From the NCBI GenBank assembly GCA_028023455.1, contig JAQFVV010000072.1, positions 4,484,501 through 4,548,500 of the forward strand: 64,000 nt of DNA, read 5' to 3'. Within the stretch, counting starts at the first letter, position 1. Every line of letters starts with the position of its first letter. Source of the DNA: Epiperipatus broadwayi (Eukaryota; Onychophora; Udeonychophora; Euonychophora; Peripatidae). The position numbers and the translations under genes are program-made. The notes under the pieces are model-generated. The model worked only from the letters and a program-made list of their open reading frames with translations. It made no database searches and was not told where the DNA came from. Below are positions 47,402-59,680 of this stretch, piece by piece.

Positions 47402-48322
47402 AAATATTTTATCTAGCGCCGTGCTTGCAATTATATTTCATTCCAATATCAGCCCTTCAAGCTAATTGAGCACACCCCTTTGAGAGTGTTAAATAAATGA
47501 ATACTCTCTTCTTCATTCAAGGTATAGCATTTATGCAGGAATAAAAAGAATCCCTCTTATTCCTACGACTCAAATTCTTTTATATGAGCAAATCTGAAGA
47601 ACTTCTGAAGAGAGCGTAAGTAGATTCTCACTTTAAATTACTATTTACGATGTTTTTAGACTGAATGACGCCGGTGTAATTACTTAGAATTTACTAGACT
47701 TCATTCTCACTGAAACTTATTATGAGTAAATAAGCAAATATTTTATCTAGCGCCGTGCTTGCAATTAAATTTCATTCCAATATCAGCCTTTCAAGCTAAT
47801 TGAGCACGCACCTTTGAGAGTGTTAAATAAATGAATACTCTCTTCTTCATTTAAGATATAGCATTTATGCAGGAATAAAAAGAATCCCTCTTATTCCTAC
47901 GACTCAAATTCTTTTGTGTGAGCAAATCTGAAGAACTTCTGAAGAGAGCGTGAGTTAGCTTGAAAGGCTGATATTGGAATGAAATATAATTGCAAGCATG
48001 GCGCTAGATAAAATATTTGCTTATTTACTCATAATAAGTTTCAGTAAGAATGAAGTCTAGTAAATTCTAAATAATTACACCGGCATCATTCAGTCTAAAA
48101 ACATCGTAAATAGTAATTTAAAGTGAGAATCTACTCATGCTCTCTTCAGAAGTTCTTCAGATTTGCTCATATAAAAGAATTTGAGTCGTAGGAATAAGAG
48201 GGATTCTTTTTATTCCTGCATAAATGCTATATCTTGAATGAAGAAGAGAGTATTCATTTATTTAACACTCTCAAAGGCACGTGCTCAATTAGCTTGAAAG
48301 GCTGATATTGGAATGAAATGTG
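47402..48322. repeat. 334-bp repeat in tandem then inverted orientation
   Basis: One full unit starts at 47402. A second, cut at 47953, starts about 334 bases later ('atctagcgccgtgc' at 47411 and 47745). At 47954 orientation flips, and a minus-strand run of slightly more than one unit extends to 48322. Units contain 'cctcttattcctacgactc' and 'ttcattccaatatcagcc' and are nearly identical. No ORF, no hammerhead core and no tRNA boxes seen. Confidence 0.85.
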
Positions 48323-48559
48323 TATAATTATAAATGACCCTGATAGCATACATATGCACATTTTCTAATTCCTATGTTCAAATTAGACACATCCCCAAAG
48401 ATGAGCATCATATTGAGTTTACTAGTATCTATGAATAACCCCAGTATTTTCTAAAGCTTGATTGTTTCTTTTGATTTATCACAACTACTTCACTCTGATC
48501 AGAACAACATCATCCCTATATTGCACAGTACTTGTTTTGATGTATTTATAACTCATAAT
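48323..48559. other. Intergenic, nothing recognised
   Basis: Short segment between the array and the LINE remnant without recognisable content. Confidence 0.5.
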
Positions 48560-49200
48560 TCCTATACAATTGATGTGTAAATTGAAAAGACTTGAAGATA
48601 GAATATACATCCATATCATTTCTGTATGATGAGGATAATTTTTTTGGCATGTTTTATTTTTTGTTTTATTGCTTCAATCCTGTCTAAAGTAATTTGCTTC
48701 CAGTTTTCTATTTATGCCTAATTAAAAAATAAAAGTATATATATCAAAAGTTTGTTTAGCATTTTACTATTTACATCATCTAATTGAATTGTTAAAGCTC
48801 TTCATCAGAATTTCCTATTTTTTTCTTCCATATTTCTCTTCTTTTGGCAGATTATTTATTCCATACTGTTCAAGGGATCGTTTTCCCATCATTTTCTTGA
48901 ACTCCTTCCTTCTTTCTTTCTTTAACTTCCTAATCAATCATCATCCCTGAGTATTGTAGTCTTAGTTGCTTTTCTAACATGCTCATATTATCTTAATCTT
49001 GTTTCTTTAGTGACTGTTTTTATATTTTGTCACTCCAACCATTTCTCTGATCTTTTGATTTGTACTTTTCTCCATTCTTCATCTTACTAATCTCCAATAA
49101 TTTATTTCTGTTATCAACAATCTGTATATTTTCTTTGGTCATTTTTCATCTTTCTAACATATAGTAGTATATTTTTTTACTAAATTATCAACTTGTTACT
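48560..49200 (-). pseudogene. Very decayed LINE C-terminal remnant (tentative)
   Basis: The minus strand is purine-rich, as in LINE coding sequence. Near 48960-49010 it gives a pattern like R-x-R-Y-Y-E-H-V-R-K-A, resembling the R-L-R-W-x-G-H-V motif of RTE tails; an M-L/G-V-T-like segment precedes it. Many stops interrupt it. Composition alone could mislead, hence low confidence. Confidence 0.3.
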
Positions 49201-50557
49201 AATCTATAAAATTTAGATGAGCATTCCTAATTTCTGCCTCAGTTTATGATTTTTTTCTTCAGATGTCTCATTTTTATGATATATATTTTTTTGATTGGCT
49301 CCAAATATTAAAAACTGTCCACTTTTATATATTTTTCTCATCATTTTCTTCTATCACAAAATAACCCTCATTGTAACTCTATAATCTTTCTAATAAATCA
49401 TTAAATTTCCTTCATATCCTATTTACTTGGTCACTTGCAAATAATTAACTGAATTAATATCAATCATTGCACAATTTTATATTAATTTCTTCATATTTCT
49501 TTTTCTACTTCTTTAATATATATAATGAACAGAATTAGCCAGATAATCCTTTTCAAATTTTATTTGTGCCTTTTTAGATACATTGATATAGTAGTAATAA
49601 TAAGCATGTTAGTATGGAATATTTTCAAATGGTATTATGTACTGCTTTTCTTCATATTTTTTTAGCCTGAATAGGGAAAGTTAGTGTGGAAATTGAAATT
49701 GGTAGTTATTGGAATTAAAGTGAAGCTCTATCTAAATCAATCCCCATAGTAACATTATCACCAGACCAGCAACATCTGAAACAAAAAGCACAATACCACT
49801 TAAAATGTATTCTATTCTAATCTTTGTTCGATTCCCAATGAAGTACTGGTCACTAGTCAGGCCAGAAACGATCTGAAGAAGTGAGAAATATAATATCACT
49901 CAAAACATTGTGTTCTATACCAACCTGTGTGTTATTACTATCAGTTGAATGTATTTGTAAAAGTATAAATATATGACTACAAATGGATACCAAAAGTGAA
50001 AATATGTTGCGTTTTTTGCATATGCTTTTAAAGAGTATGAATTTTAATTTTTTTTTTTAAATATATAAATAAAGTAAAATTAAAAAGATAATAAATCAAA
50101 CAAATTTTAAATATATGGTCAACGTTGGTAAAAATGTTTAATAACTTTTCAATGAGAAAACTTCATTTATTTATTTAAGTTTCCAAAAAATATAAGTGAA
50201 GGAAATTGACTCCATTTTGCTTTTTATTCATAAAGCTTTTGTTTATTTATTTATAAAGCTTATATATATATATATATATATATAGTAATGGTAACAACTC
50301 TTTTGATAATTGATAATAATCAAGTTAATAAAATAAAAAATAAACAATAGTTGCAAATTAATTTTAGTCTAGAGAAATTTAAATATAACTAATGGATGAC
50401 CACGTACATAGTGGAGTGACTATGTAATTTATTTTTAATTAACAAGTCGATAATAGTCACAAGCAATGATCAAATTGAACCCACATAAAAACAAGTTTCC
50501 ATGCAGATTCAATTATATTTTCTGATCATTACACCCTCCACTTAATACTTTATTACA
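49201..50557. other. Intergenic with a TA repeat and a MITE fragment
   Basis: Contains a fragment of the palindromic MITE family at 49925-49970 and a TA microsatellite at 50262-50284. No gene recognised. Confidence 0.5.
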
Positions 50558-51007
50558 TTAATAAAATAGTCACCTTAAATTGGGATGAGAAATGACAACA
50601 ATTATTAACAACAATAGCTTTCATTAAAGAATATAATTATGTAATAATAATGGATTTACATATTTACAATTAAAAAATTTATATGAAAATCACATGTGAG
50701 AGAAAAAAATATTTGTAACTTACAAACTCTTTTAGAATAGTTATAGAAAATTAAATTAATTATCTTAATGTCTCTGTGAGCTCACACACACACACATATA
50801 TATATATATATTGTATCCATAAATGTGGGAATATGCTCATTAATCATTAAATTTTAATGTCTGCTGGCAATGTATCATTTTAGCTACTTTTGGTTTATTC
50901 CATGGCAGTTTTTATATGATACTTTCCATTGCACTTTTTTCCTGAACATTAAAAATAGGGTAGATTTACAGATTAATTTATAGCAATGTATTTTTATGGG
51001 ATAATCA
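50558..51007 (+). repeat. 450-bp direct repeat, left copy
   Basis: Nearly identical to 51755-52195, differing mainly in CA/TA repeat length near 50785 and scattered substitutions. No coding capacity. Confidence 0.9.
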
Positions 51008-51010
51008 TAA

Positions 51011-51754
51011 CCCTTAAACCGCTAATTATATTATTGGTTGTATGAGGTAAAAATCAAATCTTTTAATTGGTCAACTCACAAACTGAAGACAAAGCCTATT
51101 GTTAAAACATATTCGCCTATAATATTAAATTCAACTCAGATACATTTATAAAAAGTCTATTACTAATTTTTCAGGTTATAAAGAGAACGAAAGTTCTTTC
51201 AAAAATAAATTGCTATTTATTTATTCTAAAATATTCAATTTCGGTAACATAAAAGCTATAATATAAACAAAAAGGTCGACTTTTACGTTATAGAAAAGTA
51301 AATATTTCTTTTTACTAAATCTTCAATATTTTTACTAAAATCTTCAATATTTTTCGAAAATAATTTTGTTTTTTTATTATTCTCTCTGAAAATAATTTGT
51401 AATTTCCATAAATATAATTTTATAATACTTTAAATCATATTCGAAATGAAAATCTCAGCGTTTTTCTTTATTTTCTTTGATCAGGCAGTTTCTTTGTTCT
51501 TTCCAGCCAATCAGAATGTCTTTTTCAGCTGAGAGCATGCTAAGAACCAATCACAACTCATGTTCTTTCTTTGTTTAGGTTTAAATGCGTTTTTTTATTT
51601 TTTACTTGTAAAATAATTCGGAAGAGGGCACCATCTTACAGAACTTTTAAAAACCTATTCAATACCTCTCAAACGAATATTTTAGCATAAGAACTGGCAG
51701 AGTTAGAGTGACGTCAGATGTCGATGAGGAGCTTCGTAAGAGGCGGGAAAAGGG
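51011..51754. mobile_element. Non-autonomous piggyBac-like element at a duplication junction
   Basis: Termini CCCTTaaaCCGC at the left and GCGGgaaaAGGG at the right, next to ataa (left) and TTAA (51755-51758, right). TTAA targets and short CCCT-type ends characterise piggyBac transposons. At 744 bp it encodes no transposase. It sits exactly between the two 450-bp repeats; joining those repeats without it would create a TTAA site. Confidence 0.6.
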
Positions 51755-52195
51755 TTAATAAAATAATCACCTTGAATTGGGATGAGAAATGACAACAATT
51801 ATTAACAACAATAGCTTTCATTAAATAATATAATTATGTAATAATAATTGATTTACATATTTACAATTAAAAAATTTATATGAAAATCACATGTGAGAGA
51901 AAAAATATTTGTAACTTACAAACTCTTTTAGAATAGTTATAGAAAATTAAATTAATTATCTTAATGTCTCTGTGAGGTCACACACATATATATATATATT
52001 GTATCCATAAATGTGGGAATATGCTCATTAATCATTAAATTTTAATGTCTGCTGGCAATGTATCATTTTAGCTACTTTTGGTTTATTCCATGGTAGTTTT
52101 TATATGATACTTTCCATTGCACTTTTTTCCTGAGCATTAAAAATAGGTAGATTTACAGATTAATTTATAGCAATGTATTTTTATGGGATAATCAC
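51755..52195 (+). repeat. 450-bp direct repeat, right copy
   Basis: Right partner of 50558-51007, starting 'ttaataaaataatcacc' and ending 'gggataatca'. Sequence beyond 52195 is not shared with the left copy's flank. Confidence 0.9.
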
Positions 52196-52714
52196 TTTAG
52201 ATGACAAGCTTTCCTTTGTAGCAAATAAATATCAAATATTTCTTCAGCATTGAATAGTGATACTTAAATCAGTAGAGTCAAGGTTAATTTTTTAAGGTAT
52301 TTCTTTGCATTCAGCTACAATACTGGCAAGATCAGGGAAAGCATTTTGGAGCATTCGCTACTTCATAAAATGCATGACATTAACTGAAAAATCCTTACAA
52401 AATTTTATTGACTTCTATGACAATGAGGTAACAATTACTCCCCCCATTTTTCGAAATGCAAATGATTTTATTATTTTTATCTTCTCCCCTGAATCATTTG
52501 CAACTGATTTATATAGCAATGTTTCTTTTATTTAAAATAGTAATATTATTTTAAAATAATAAAAATATAATATATTTTAGTCTTACACTTGTGGTTAACA
52601 TTTTAAAAACGCTTTAAAATTTATTCTATATATACGACTTTTAATATTTTGTTAAACATGATAAAGAAAAGTATTTACATTAAAGGAACATCTATAAACT
52701 CAGATGTGAGGGTT

Positions 52715-52718
<4 letters not shown>

Positions 52719-52763
<45 letters not shown>

Positions 52764-52764
52764 T
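52719..52764. repeat. TA microsatellite with short CA extension
   Basis: About 16 TA units followed by a few CA units, just before PLE5. Likely length-polymorphic. Confidence 0.95.
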
Positions 52765-52770
52765 TACTTT

Positions 52771-54745
52771 AAATTAAACATAGCTCAAAATATACATAAA
52801 CAAAGAGAGTAAATCACTTTTCCTCAGGCTATGACTTAAAAGCACTCTAAATGTTGAACAAAGGATTCAAGAATAGAATGAATCCACCTATTCCTGGTAG
52901 CTCTGGTGTTTATAGTCATATTTTTGTCAACATTAATTCAGAGTGAAATTAATTTATCAGCCAGATGAAATTTTGCATTTAAGAATTATTAAATTTATAA
53001 TCATTTAAACAAGGTTGGAGACAGAATCTCACTTTTAACCACTTAATTATAATTTTATAAATACTTTTATCTCTTGTTCTGCATTAATTGTAATAAATTA
53101 ATAAATATTTGACCAATTAAAAAACAGAAAAGGCTTCTGTTAGTTTAAATATCTTTATTCTAGCTTAGGACTTTCAATACTACTAGTATCATAAGCATAC
53201 CTTTATAAAATTAATTTACCTAAAATTTAATATATATAAATTGCTTATAGTGATAGATGAAGTGTTGCGGCAAGCTAATTATAATATTCATAAAATAGAT
53301 TTTATAATAGAGACACTAAAATGGATTAGTAAAGAGATTGTTGCAACAATTAATAATAAACTTTATAAAATGAATCACAGATGGTCTATGGGATTATGTT
53401 TTTAGTGGCGTCATATTCAGCTTGTATCTATCTAAAATTGAAAAATTAATTCTTCTGAAAAGAAATTATAGATCAAATCAAAAAAATTAGTAAAGATGTC
53501 TTCTTAATTTGAACAATTGACTTCAAAATATTAAGTTTTTAAATTTAAATATTCAAAAGTAGAACAATGTTTTGTACTACAAGATGGAATTAAAGCCTAT
53601 AAATATGAGAAGAATTCTACACCCTAGTTCATTAATCCCCCATGCTCCATAAATACACAGGGCTAAATATTTTTTCCACTGAAACTTGAAATTGTGTGAA
53701 TTTGAAGCAGATTGGAGAAATAATAAAGACACATACATGAAAGATCTAATAAATACAGGGTATAACTTCAAAAAAATTAATTATACAATAAAAAAATTAC
53801 AACAAAGTTAAGAACCTGATACAACTTTACTACAAGGATAAAAAATGGACTTGACTCCTCTATTTGTCAAAGATCATGCAGATATTTAAGAAACATGCTG
53901 ATAAAAGTTTCTGGTCACCTCCTTCATTAAATAATTGCTGAACAACTCTAAAGACAAGATAATTAGGAAGGCTGCACATTAAGTAGTATATAAAATAATA
54001 TGCAAAACACTAATTGATCAAATGCATACTATGGGAAACTAGGGCTAACCTATCCACAAGACTGGTCTAACACAATTATTTATACAACAGGGCTAAAAGA
54101 AACAGTAAATACTTCTTGATATTTCTGGAGCTATAGTCAGGCCACAAATTTAATGTCTCTAAACAGACATTGTGTGCACTGAAAAAGAGAACATAAAAAT
54201 AAATGGTTAAAGAGGCATGGATTATAGCTAAAGACAAGTACACATTAAATAAAAAAAGGTAGAATTCCTCTACTCAAAAAATGACATCTCTAACATCCTT
54301 TACATAGATTTAAATATTTATAAAACAATAAATTTAATTTTATGCAAATACTATAAACAATTAACATATATATATATAATAATATTAAATTTTAGCTACA
54401 TTAATTTTATAAAGCTATGATTATAATACTAGTAGTAGCAAAAACCCTATGATAAATTAAAGATATTTAAATCAATAAAAGCTTTTCCTGTTTTTTAAAT
54501 GATCAAATATTTATTAATTTATTACAATTTAATTGCAATAATTAAATAAAATTTAATATGTAAAATTTAAATCAAACACAGCTCAATGTACATATAAACA
54601 AAGAGAGTAAATTACTGTTCCCAGGCTATGTATTAAAAGCACTAAATCTTGAACAAAGAATCAAGAATATAATTAATCTACCTATTCTTGAAGTTCTGAT
54701 ATTTATAAGCATGCATTTGTCAACAGTACTGGTAATTCAGAGTAT
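52771..54745 (+). mobile_element. PLE5: heavily decayed Penelope-like element with direct and inverted flanks
   Basis: Three nested signals. Outer direct repeats of about 175 bp (52771-52945 and 54569-54745, sharing 'ataaacaaagagagtaaat'). Inner inverted repeats (53083-53241 and 54357-54538, sharing 'tactactagtat' and 'aaatatttattaat' inverted). A broken PLE coding remnant between them. Direct plus inverted pseudo-LTRs around an RT/endonuclease core is the known complex PLE layout. Divergence is much higher than in PLE1. Confidence 0.7.
53250..54290 (+). pseudogene. PLE5 reverse transcriptase-endonuclease relic
   Basis: No long ORF remains, but plus-strand frames give, in the correct order, pieces that align with PLE2 and PLE3. 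These are L-K-W-I then N-N-K-L-Y-K and S-M-G-L near 53310-53400 (RT region before motif B); M-E-L-K-P-I-N-M-R near 53580; a Leu/Asn-rich linker; D-K-I-I-R-K then V-V-Y-K-I-I-C near 53960-54000 (GIY strand); and K-E-A-W-I-I-A-K-D-K near 54210-54240 (endonuclease C-terminal helix). Stops and shifts separate nearly every block. The catalytic RT Asp motif could not be located. Confidence 0.65.
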
Positions 54746-57375
54746 ATAAACATTTTCATGCACTATACATATAAATGATATATTTGTTCAGGTTCACCCA
54801 TATATGAATTTTTAATTTTAAATATACTGATGTTTCAGATTGATTACCAAAACCTTTAATTACTTGTAACTAAGAAGTAAATAGGAATATAAAAATACTC
54901 AAATCTCACCACCCAGCAATTGAATAAATTGGGAAGATCTTTTTCAGCTATCTTTTATGATAGGATATCAGAAAATGTATTTTTATAATATTTGAATTAT
55001 ATATTTTATATAATTTTTATAGTATCCCTTTCTTCACCAAGTTGAGAGCTTGTACTATCAAGCTGAAAGGTCAGTATATTTATAATAAAAATCAGACACA
55101 GATGAACTCAGAAAAATATAACATTTATATATATATATATTGTAGACAGTGACCAACACTAGCTTTTAAATTTAGAATGGGGAAGTCAGAAAAATTATTT
55201 CTTATATATTTTTAAATAATAACAAGTATTAACTTATTTAAAGATTATACATTCCTTAAATGATAATAAATAAATTCCAAAACATTTTTTAAATAATAAT
55301 AATGCAAGTATTTTCAGTTTGTTAACAGTAGCTCTAAAAAAAAAAAGCTTAATAAAAAAATAAATAATCCCCCCCCCTCTCTTTTCAGTAATGTTGTTTA
55401 TCTACTAATTTTTAATTTTATATAAAAAAATAAGGTATTTTTCAAATCAATGTATAATTAAAGGATTTTACTGTTTTTGATAATTAAAAAGAAAAAACAA
55501 TAACTACAGGGAAATTTTTCAATGATTGGAATTTTTAATTATTTAAAAGAAAAAAAGGAGAAAAATAATCATTTGTAAAAATAGAATGCCAAGGTTAAAT
55601 GCTGTTATTTCTGAACTATTGCATGATTGGATGGATAACAAGATTGCTCCAAAACTTTAAGATAAAGAACAGGTTAAAAAGTAGACCTCATTGTCTCATG
55701 AGAAACAATTATTCTCAATCCAGCTATTGAATAAACCAATATTAACAGTTCAGCTGTGAAGAGAACACAGTTAAGGTGTTAAGTTTTTAGTTTTAAGTAA
55801 GAGTAACCTCACTTTTAGTTTGAAAAATAGTTTCTTAAACTGCATTTGAAGAAAACCATGTGCTAAACTTTATCTAAAAATTAAGCATCACTAAGCCAAG
55901 TCATAATCTAGTCACTAAAACAAAATGTAAAAGAGAAGAATATTTCCAGGAGAAATCTGCAATAAGTCTTGTATCCCATCCAAAGTGTAAATGTCTCTAC
56001 TTATGTTAACTGTACCTACAAATTATTATATTGGGAAGTGTATATTTCATTCTGTGATAAACTAGCCTGAAAATTTGTGTTAATCTGGAAATTATTATTA
56101 ATGCAAAGTAAAAACTTGAAGCTACAATAATAGGTTAATAAAAGACCTTTTAATGGATATAATGGATAAAGACAGCTCATGCTAATCTACTGGAAATTAT
56201 TATTATAAATTTAAATTGAACATTTGAAGAACAAAAAATAAACTAACTTGAAAAGTCATTGAAATTATAACTGCAAAGAATTAGGAGAATGAAATCCATG
56301 GTAATTTGGTATTGTATTGTGCATATTTATGTTTGGAAATAATTTTTTTATTATATCAGTAATAACTGACAGTAAAGAATAATTTTGATTTACGGTTTTC
56401 TTGTTGAAATATGTTTTTATTGATTTTATTTTCCCTCCAATATGTAAAAAAGAGGACTTTCCTATTTTCATAAGGAGATGGTTTTAGCTAATTTTAATTT
56501 TTTTTATCTTAGTGAGAAATGTGAAAAAAAGTGAAAGGTTTTTTTAATGTTTAGCCATATTTTAAATAGGTATTCTGTAAGAGAAAAAAAAAGTTTTTTA
56601 AGAACATAAGATGAATCATTACAAAAATATTGAATACTAACAACTGCTATTACTGGACCACAATTATCATTGTAAAAAACCACACATGAGATTATTCTAA
56701 GATTAACAGTTTTGCTCTGTACTAAGACTTGATTATTTATATAAACTTCAAACTCTTCAAAAACTGAATTTTTATGCACATGAATTCAATGCTTCTTTAA
56801 ATTATCCTTTATTTATGTACAATTTTGACTTAACTATAATATTCAGAAGAGTTAGAAATATAATGTGAAAGCTAATTATTAACATTTATTATTGTAAATT
56901 TTATCTTATCTCCAATTCTTGAATTCAAAAACAATTTAAATAAATAACATAATTTTTGAAATAAAAATAATTTTTAAATGACTACATATATGTCCCTGTG
57001 TAATTATTTTTATCAATAATTCTCATTAATTTCTTTCACACTTGCTACAAACAATTGGTTTGTTTCTATTTCAGTGATACTTAAATATATTATTATTATC
57101 TGTGTTGCATATTTTTTGCACCTGTTTTTAAAAGCACTAAAATTTTATGTTTTATCAATTTTTTTATTTCAAAATTCCTATGTTTTAAATTTTTACTTGT
57201 TGGCTATCTTCAGAAATATTAAACATATATGCTGTGAAAAAATATCCAAAATAGTAAGAACATCCATATTACATTCTCACTATTTTGATTTGTTTATTTC
57301 TTCATAGCATGTATGTTTTAATAATATTCAAGATGATCTGCATATTAGGGTTCAAAACATAGAAAATAAAAAGTA
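54746..57375. other. AT-rich intergenic, nothing recognised
   Basis: Long stretch without family matches; contains an A run near 55335, a C run at 55370 and short TA runs. Open frames here have no motif. Confidence 0.5.
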
Positions 57376-57528
57376 CTATTACTACTACTACTATTGCTGC
57401 TTCTGCTATTGCTATTGCTACTGCAACTACTACTACAACTATTACTACTGCCACCAATATCACTACCACTACTTCCACTATTACTACTACTACCACCACC
57501 ACCACCACTACTACTGCTATGGCTACTG

Positions 57529-57568
<40 letters not shown>

Positions 57569-57752
57569 TACTATTAGTACTAGTACTATTACTACTAACC
57601 CTACTACCATTACTACCCTGCTGCTGCAGCTACTGCTACCTTTACTACCACTACTACCTACTATCACAACTAATACTACTATTATTACAACCACTACTAC
57701 TACTTCTACTACTACTACTACCACCACTGCCACTACCATTACTACTACTATT
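57376..57752. repeat. TAC/ACT-type trinucleotide microsatellite, left of PLE2
   Basis: About 375 bp of imperfect TAC/CTA/ACC triplets. Long Leu-, Thr- or Val-rich frames on either strand are artefacts of this repeat. Confidence 0.95.
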
Positions 57753-59420
57753 ACTATATGTAAAAACTTTAATATTTGCTTTGATATTAAAAATACACAC
57801 ACTTATATAATTCAAAAAGCAAAACTATATATAAATCAAATCAAAATCAAAAACATAAATGACAAACTTTGTTGATTTTTCTAACGTTTTCGAAGGTATA
57901 ACCTTCATTTTCAAGAAGTACAAAATCTCTTAATTTTCCACGATGTGCAAATATGCAAAATAGGCAAAATATGCTAATCAGGATAAGAATGTTTAAACTT
58001 GCCATTTCTTCGATATGGCATAAAATGATTCTTTTTTGTTCATCGCGTGTTCATCTGATATGATATAACACGCCTCCTTCACCTTCCTCTGCAGATCATG
58101 TTGGAGTGGATGAACAGAAATATGTATGCAGTATTTAATTATTAGTGGTATCACATGCTCAATGGTTGGCCGATGGGTCTTCCTATGAGCAAAATTGTGG
58201 CCAGTGTTGTGACGAATGCATATGAGCAGATTATTATTCCTAGATATATGGACTGTGGACTAGTGCTGTATGCTAGATATGTAGATGACATTTTTGTGGC
58301 TGTGCCAGAGGAAACCATAGAGGACATCAAAACAGACCTTACAACAGCACCAGGTCTGAACATAAATGCTAATCAAGATGAAGTCCCTAACAACATTAAA
58401 TATTTCAACCTCTAGGTGATGATTGAAGCTAATCACTTCTGCTACAGAATGAACATTAAACCTATTAATATCAGAGGTTACATACACCACTTATCAAACA
58501 CACCACATATATATAAAATGGCTGGCCTCAAATCGTTCTTACATAGAAACAACAGTTTGTGCAGCTTTAAGGCCAACAAAAGAAACAATATTGAAACATA
58601 TAGAAATGAGCTTATCAATGCTAAATATAATAAAAGAGTGATTGTCAATGTCATTAGGAAATTTACTAGAGGGCCAATTCATGAGCTGAAACAAAATAAA
58701 CCCCGTATCTTGCTTCCATATATTAGAAATATTCATAGCAATTTGTGTACAATTTTTTGCTCTGATTTTAGTGTGTGTTTCTGATCACCTCCTAATATTA
58801 ACAGGAGTATAATCAATACAAAAGACCATATTCTCCCAGTACACACACAGAAAGCGGTCTACAAGATCACATATAGCAATAACAATTGCCCAGCTGCATA
58901 TTATGGGGAAACGAAAGCATCACTCCAGACAAGACTGTCCCAGCATATATATGCATATAACAAAGCCTTGGAGGACCCATCTCACCCCTCTATTTTTGTA
59001 CAGCATTCATTGGTTGTGGGCCATCAGTGCAGGCTGGATAGGCCAAGCATGTTGTGTAGAGAGCAACATGATCTGTGGAGGAAGGTGAAGGAGGTGTGTT
59101 ATATCATATCAGATGAACACACGATGAACAAAAAAAAAGAATCATTTTATGCCATATCGAAGAAATGGCAAGTTTAAATGTTCTTATCCTGATTAGCATA
59201 TTTTGCCTATTTTGCATATTTGCACATTGTGGAACGTTAAAGAATTTGTACTTTTTGAAAATGAAGGTTATACCTTCGAAAACGTTAGAAGAATCAACAA
59301 AGTTTGTCATTTATGTTTTTGATTTGTTTTGATTTGATTTAAATATAGTTTTGCTTTCCGAATTATATAAGTGTGTGTACTTCTAATATCAATGCAAATA
59401 TTAAAGTTTTTACATATAGT
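57753..59420 (+). mobile_element. PLE2: Penelope-like element with 350-bp inverted arms inside microsatellite
   Basis: Arms 57753-58103 and 59064-59420 are inverted copies, starting 'actatatgtaaaaac' and ending with its reverse complement. The right arm includes the last about 38 codons of the endonuclease and the 3' flank. The unique centre (58104-59063) encodes part of the RT and the endonuclease. TAC-type microsatellite abuts the left arm and lies about 30 bp beyond the right arm. Each arm has a hairpin, CGAAA and AACGTT block (59252-59288 on the right). Confidence 0.85.
58107..59177 (+). pseudogene. PLE2 RT (YVDD) and GIY-YIG endonuclease, in frame with three stop codons
   Basis: A single reading frame runs to TAA/stop after 59177, broken by TAG at 58143, TAG at 58413 and TGA at 58782 but by no frameshift that I can see. 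Just after the first stop come P-M-G-L-P-M-S (RT motif B-like) and the catalytic Y-V-D-D (58278-58289). After the second stop come K-P-I-N-I-R-G-Y-I-H and K-S-F-L-H-R-N-N, typical of the PLE thumb/linker. After the third stop the endonuclease shows A-V-Y-K-I and A-Y-Y-G-E-T (GIY/YIG strands), Arg in Q-T-R-L-S-Q-H, and the C-terminal K-V-K-E-V-C-Y-I and A-I-S-K-K-W. The 5' part of the RT is missing. An ATG at 58155 is internal. Confidence 0.85.
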
Positions 59421-59451
59421 ACTATCTAACACACATTTGAACTTTATATAT

Positions 59452-59555
59452 ACTGTTTCTACTGCTACCACCACCACCACTACTACTACCACCACCACTA
59501 TTACTACTGCCAATACTGCTACTGCTGCTGCTGCCATCATTGCCACTACCACAAT

Positions 59556-59587
<32 letters not shown>

Positions 59588-59680
59588 TGATTACTACTGA
59601 CTATGACTATTACTACTACTACTACTACTTTTATTACTACTAATACTTCTATTACTACTACTACTACTACAACATATGTG
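59452..59680. repeat. TAC/ACT-type trinucleotide microsatellite, right of PLE2
   Basis: Imperfect TAC/CTG/ACC triplets in the same strand orientation as the left array, not inverted like the PLE2 arms. This suggests the element inserted into one pre-existing array. Confidence 0.92.

Noticed and set aside
50558-52195. LTR retrotransposon with 450-bp LTRs
   Set aside because: Repeat ends lack TG/CA, no primer-binding site or polypurine tract, and the interior is a short TIR element without coding capacity.
57302-57875. Long Val-, Leu- and Thr-rich open frames on both strands
   Set aside because: Trinucleotide microsatellite read in several frames.
59307-59643. Val- and Thr-rich frames
   Set aside because: Same reason: TAC-type repeat plus the PLE2 arm.
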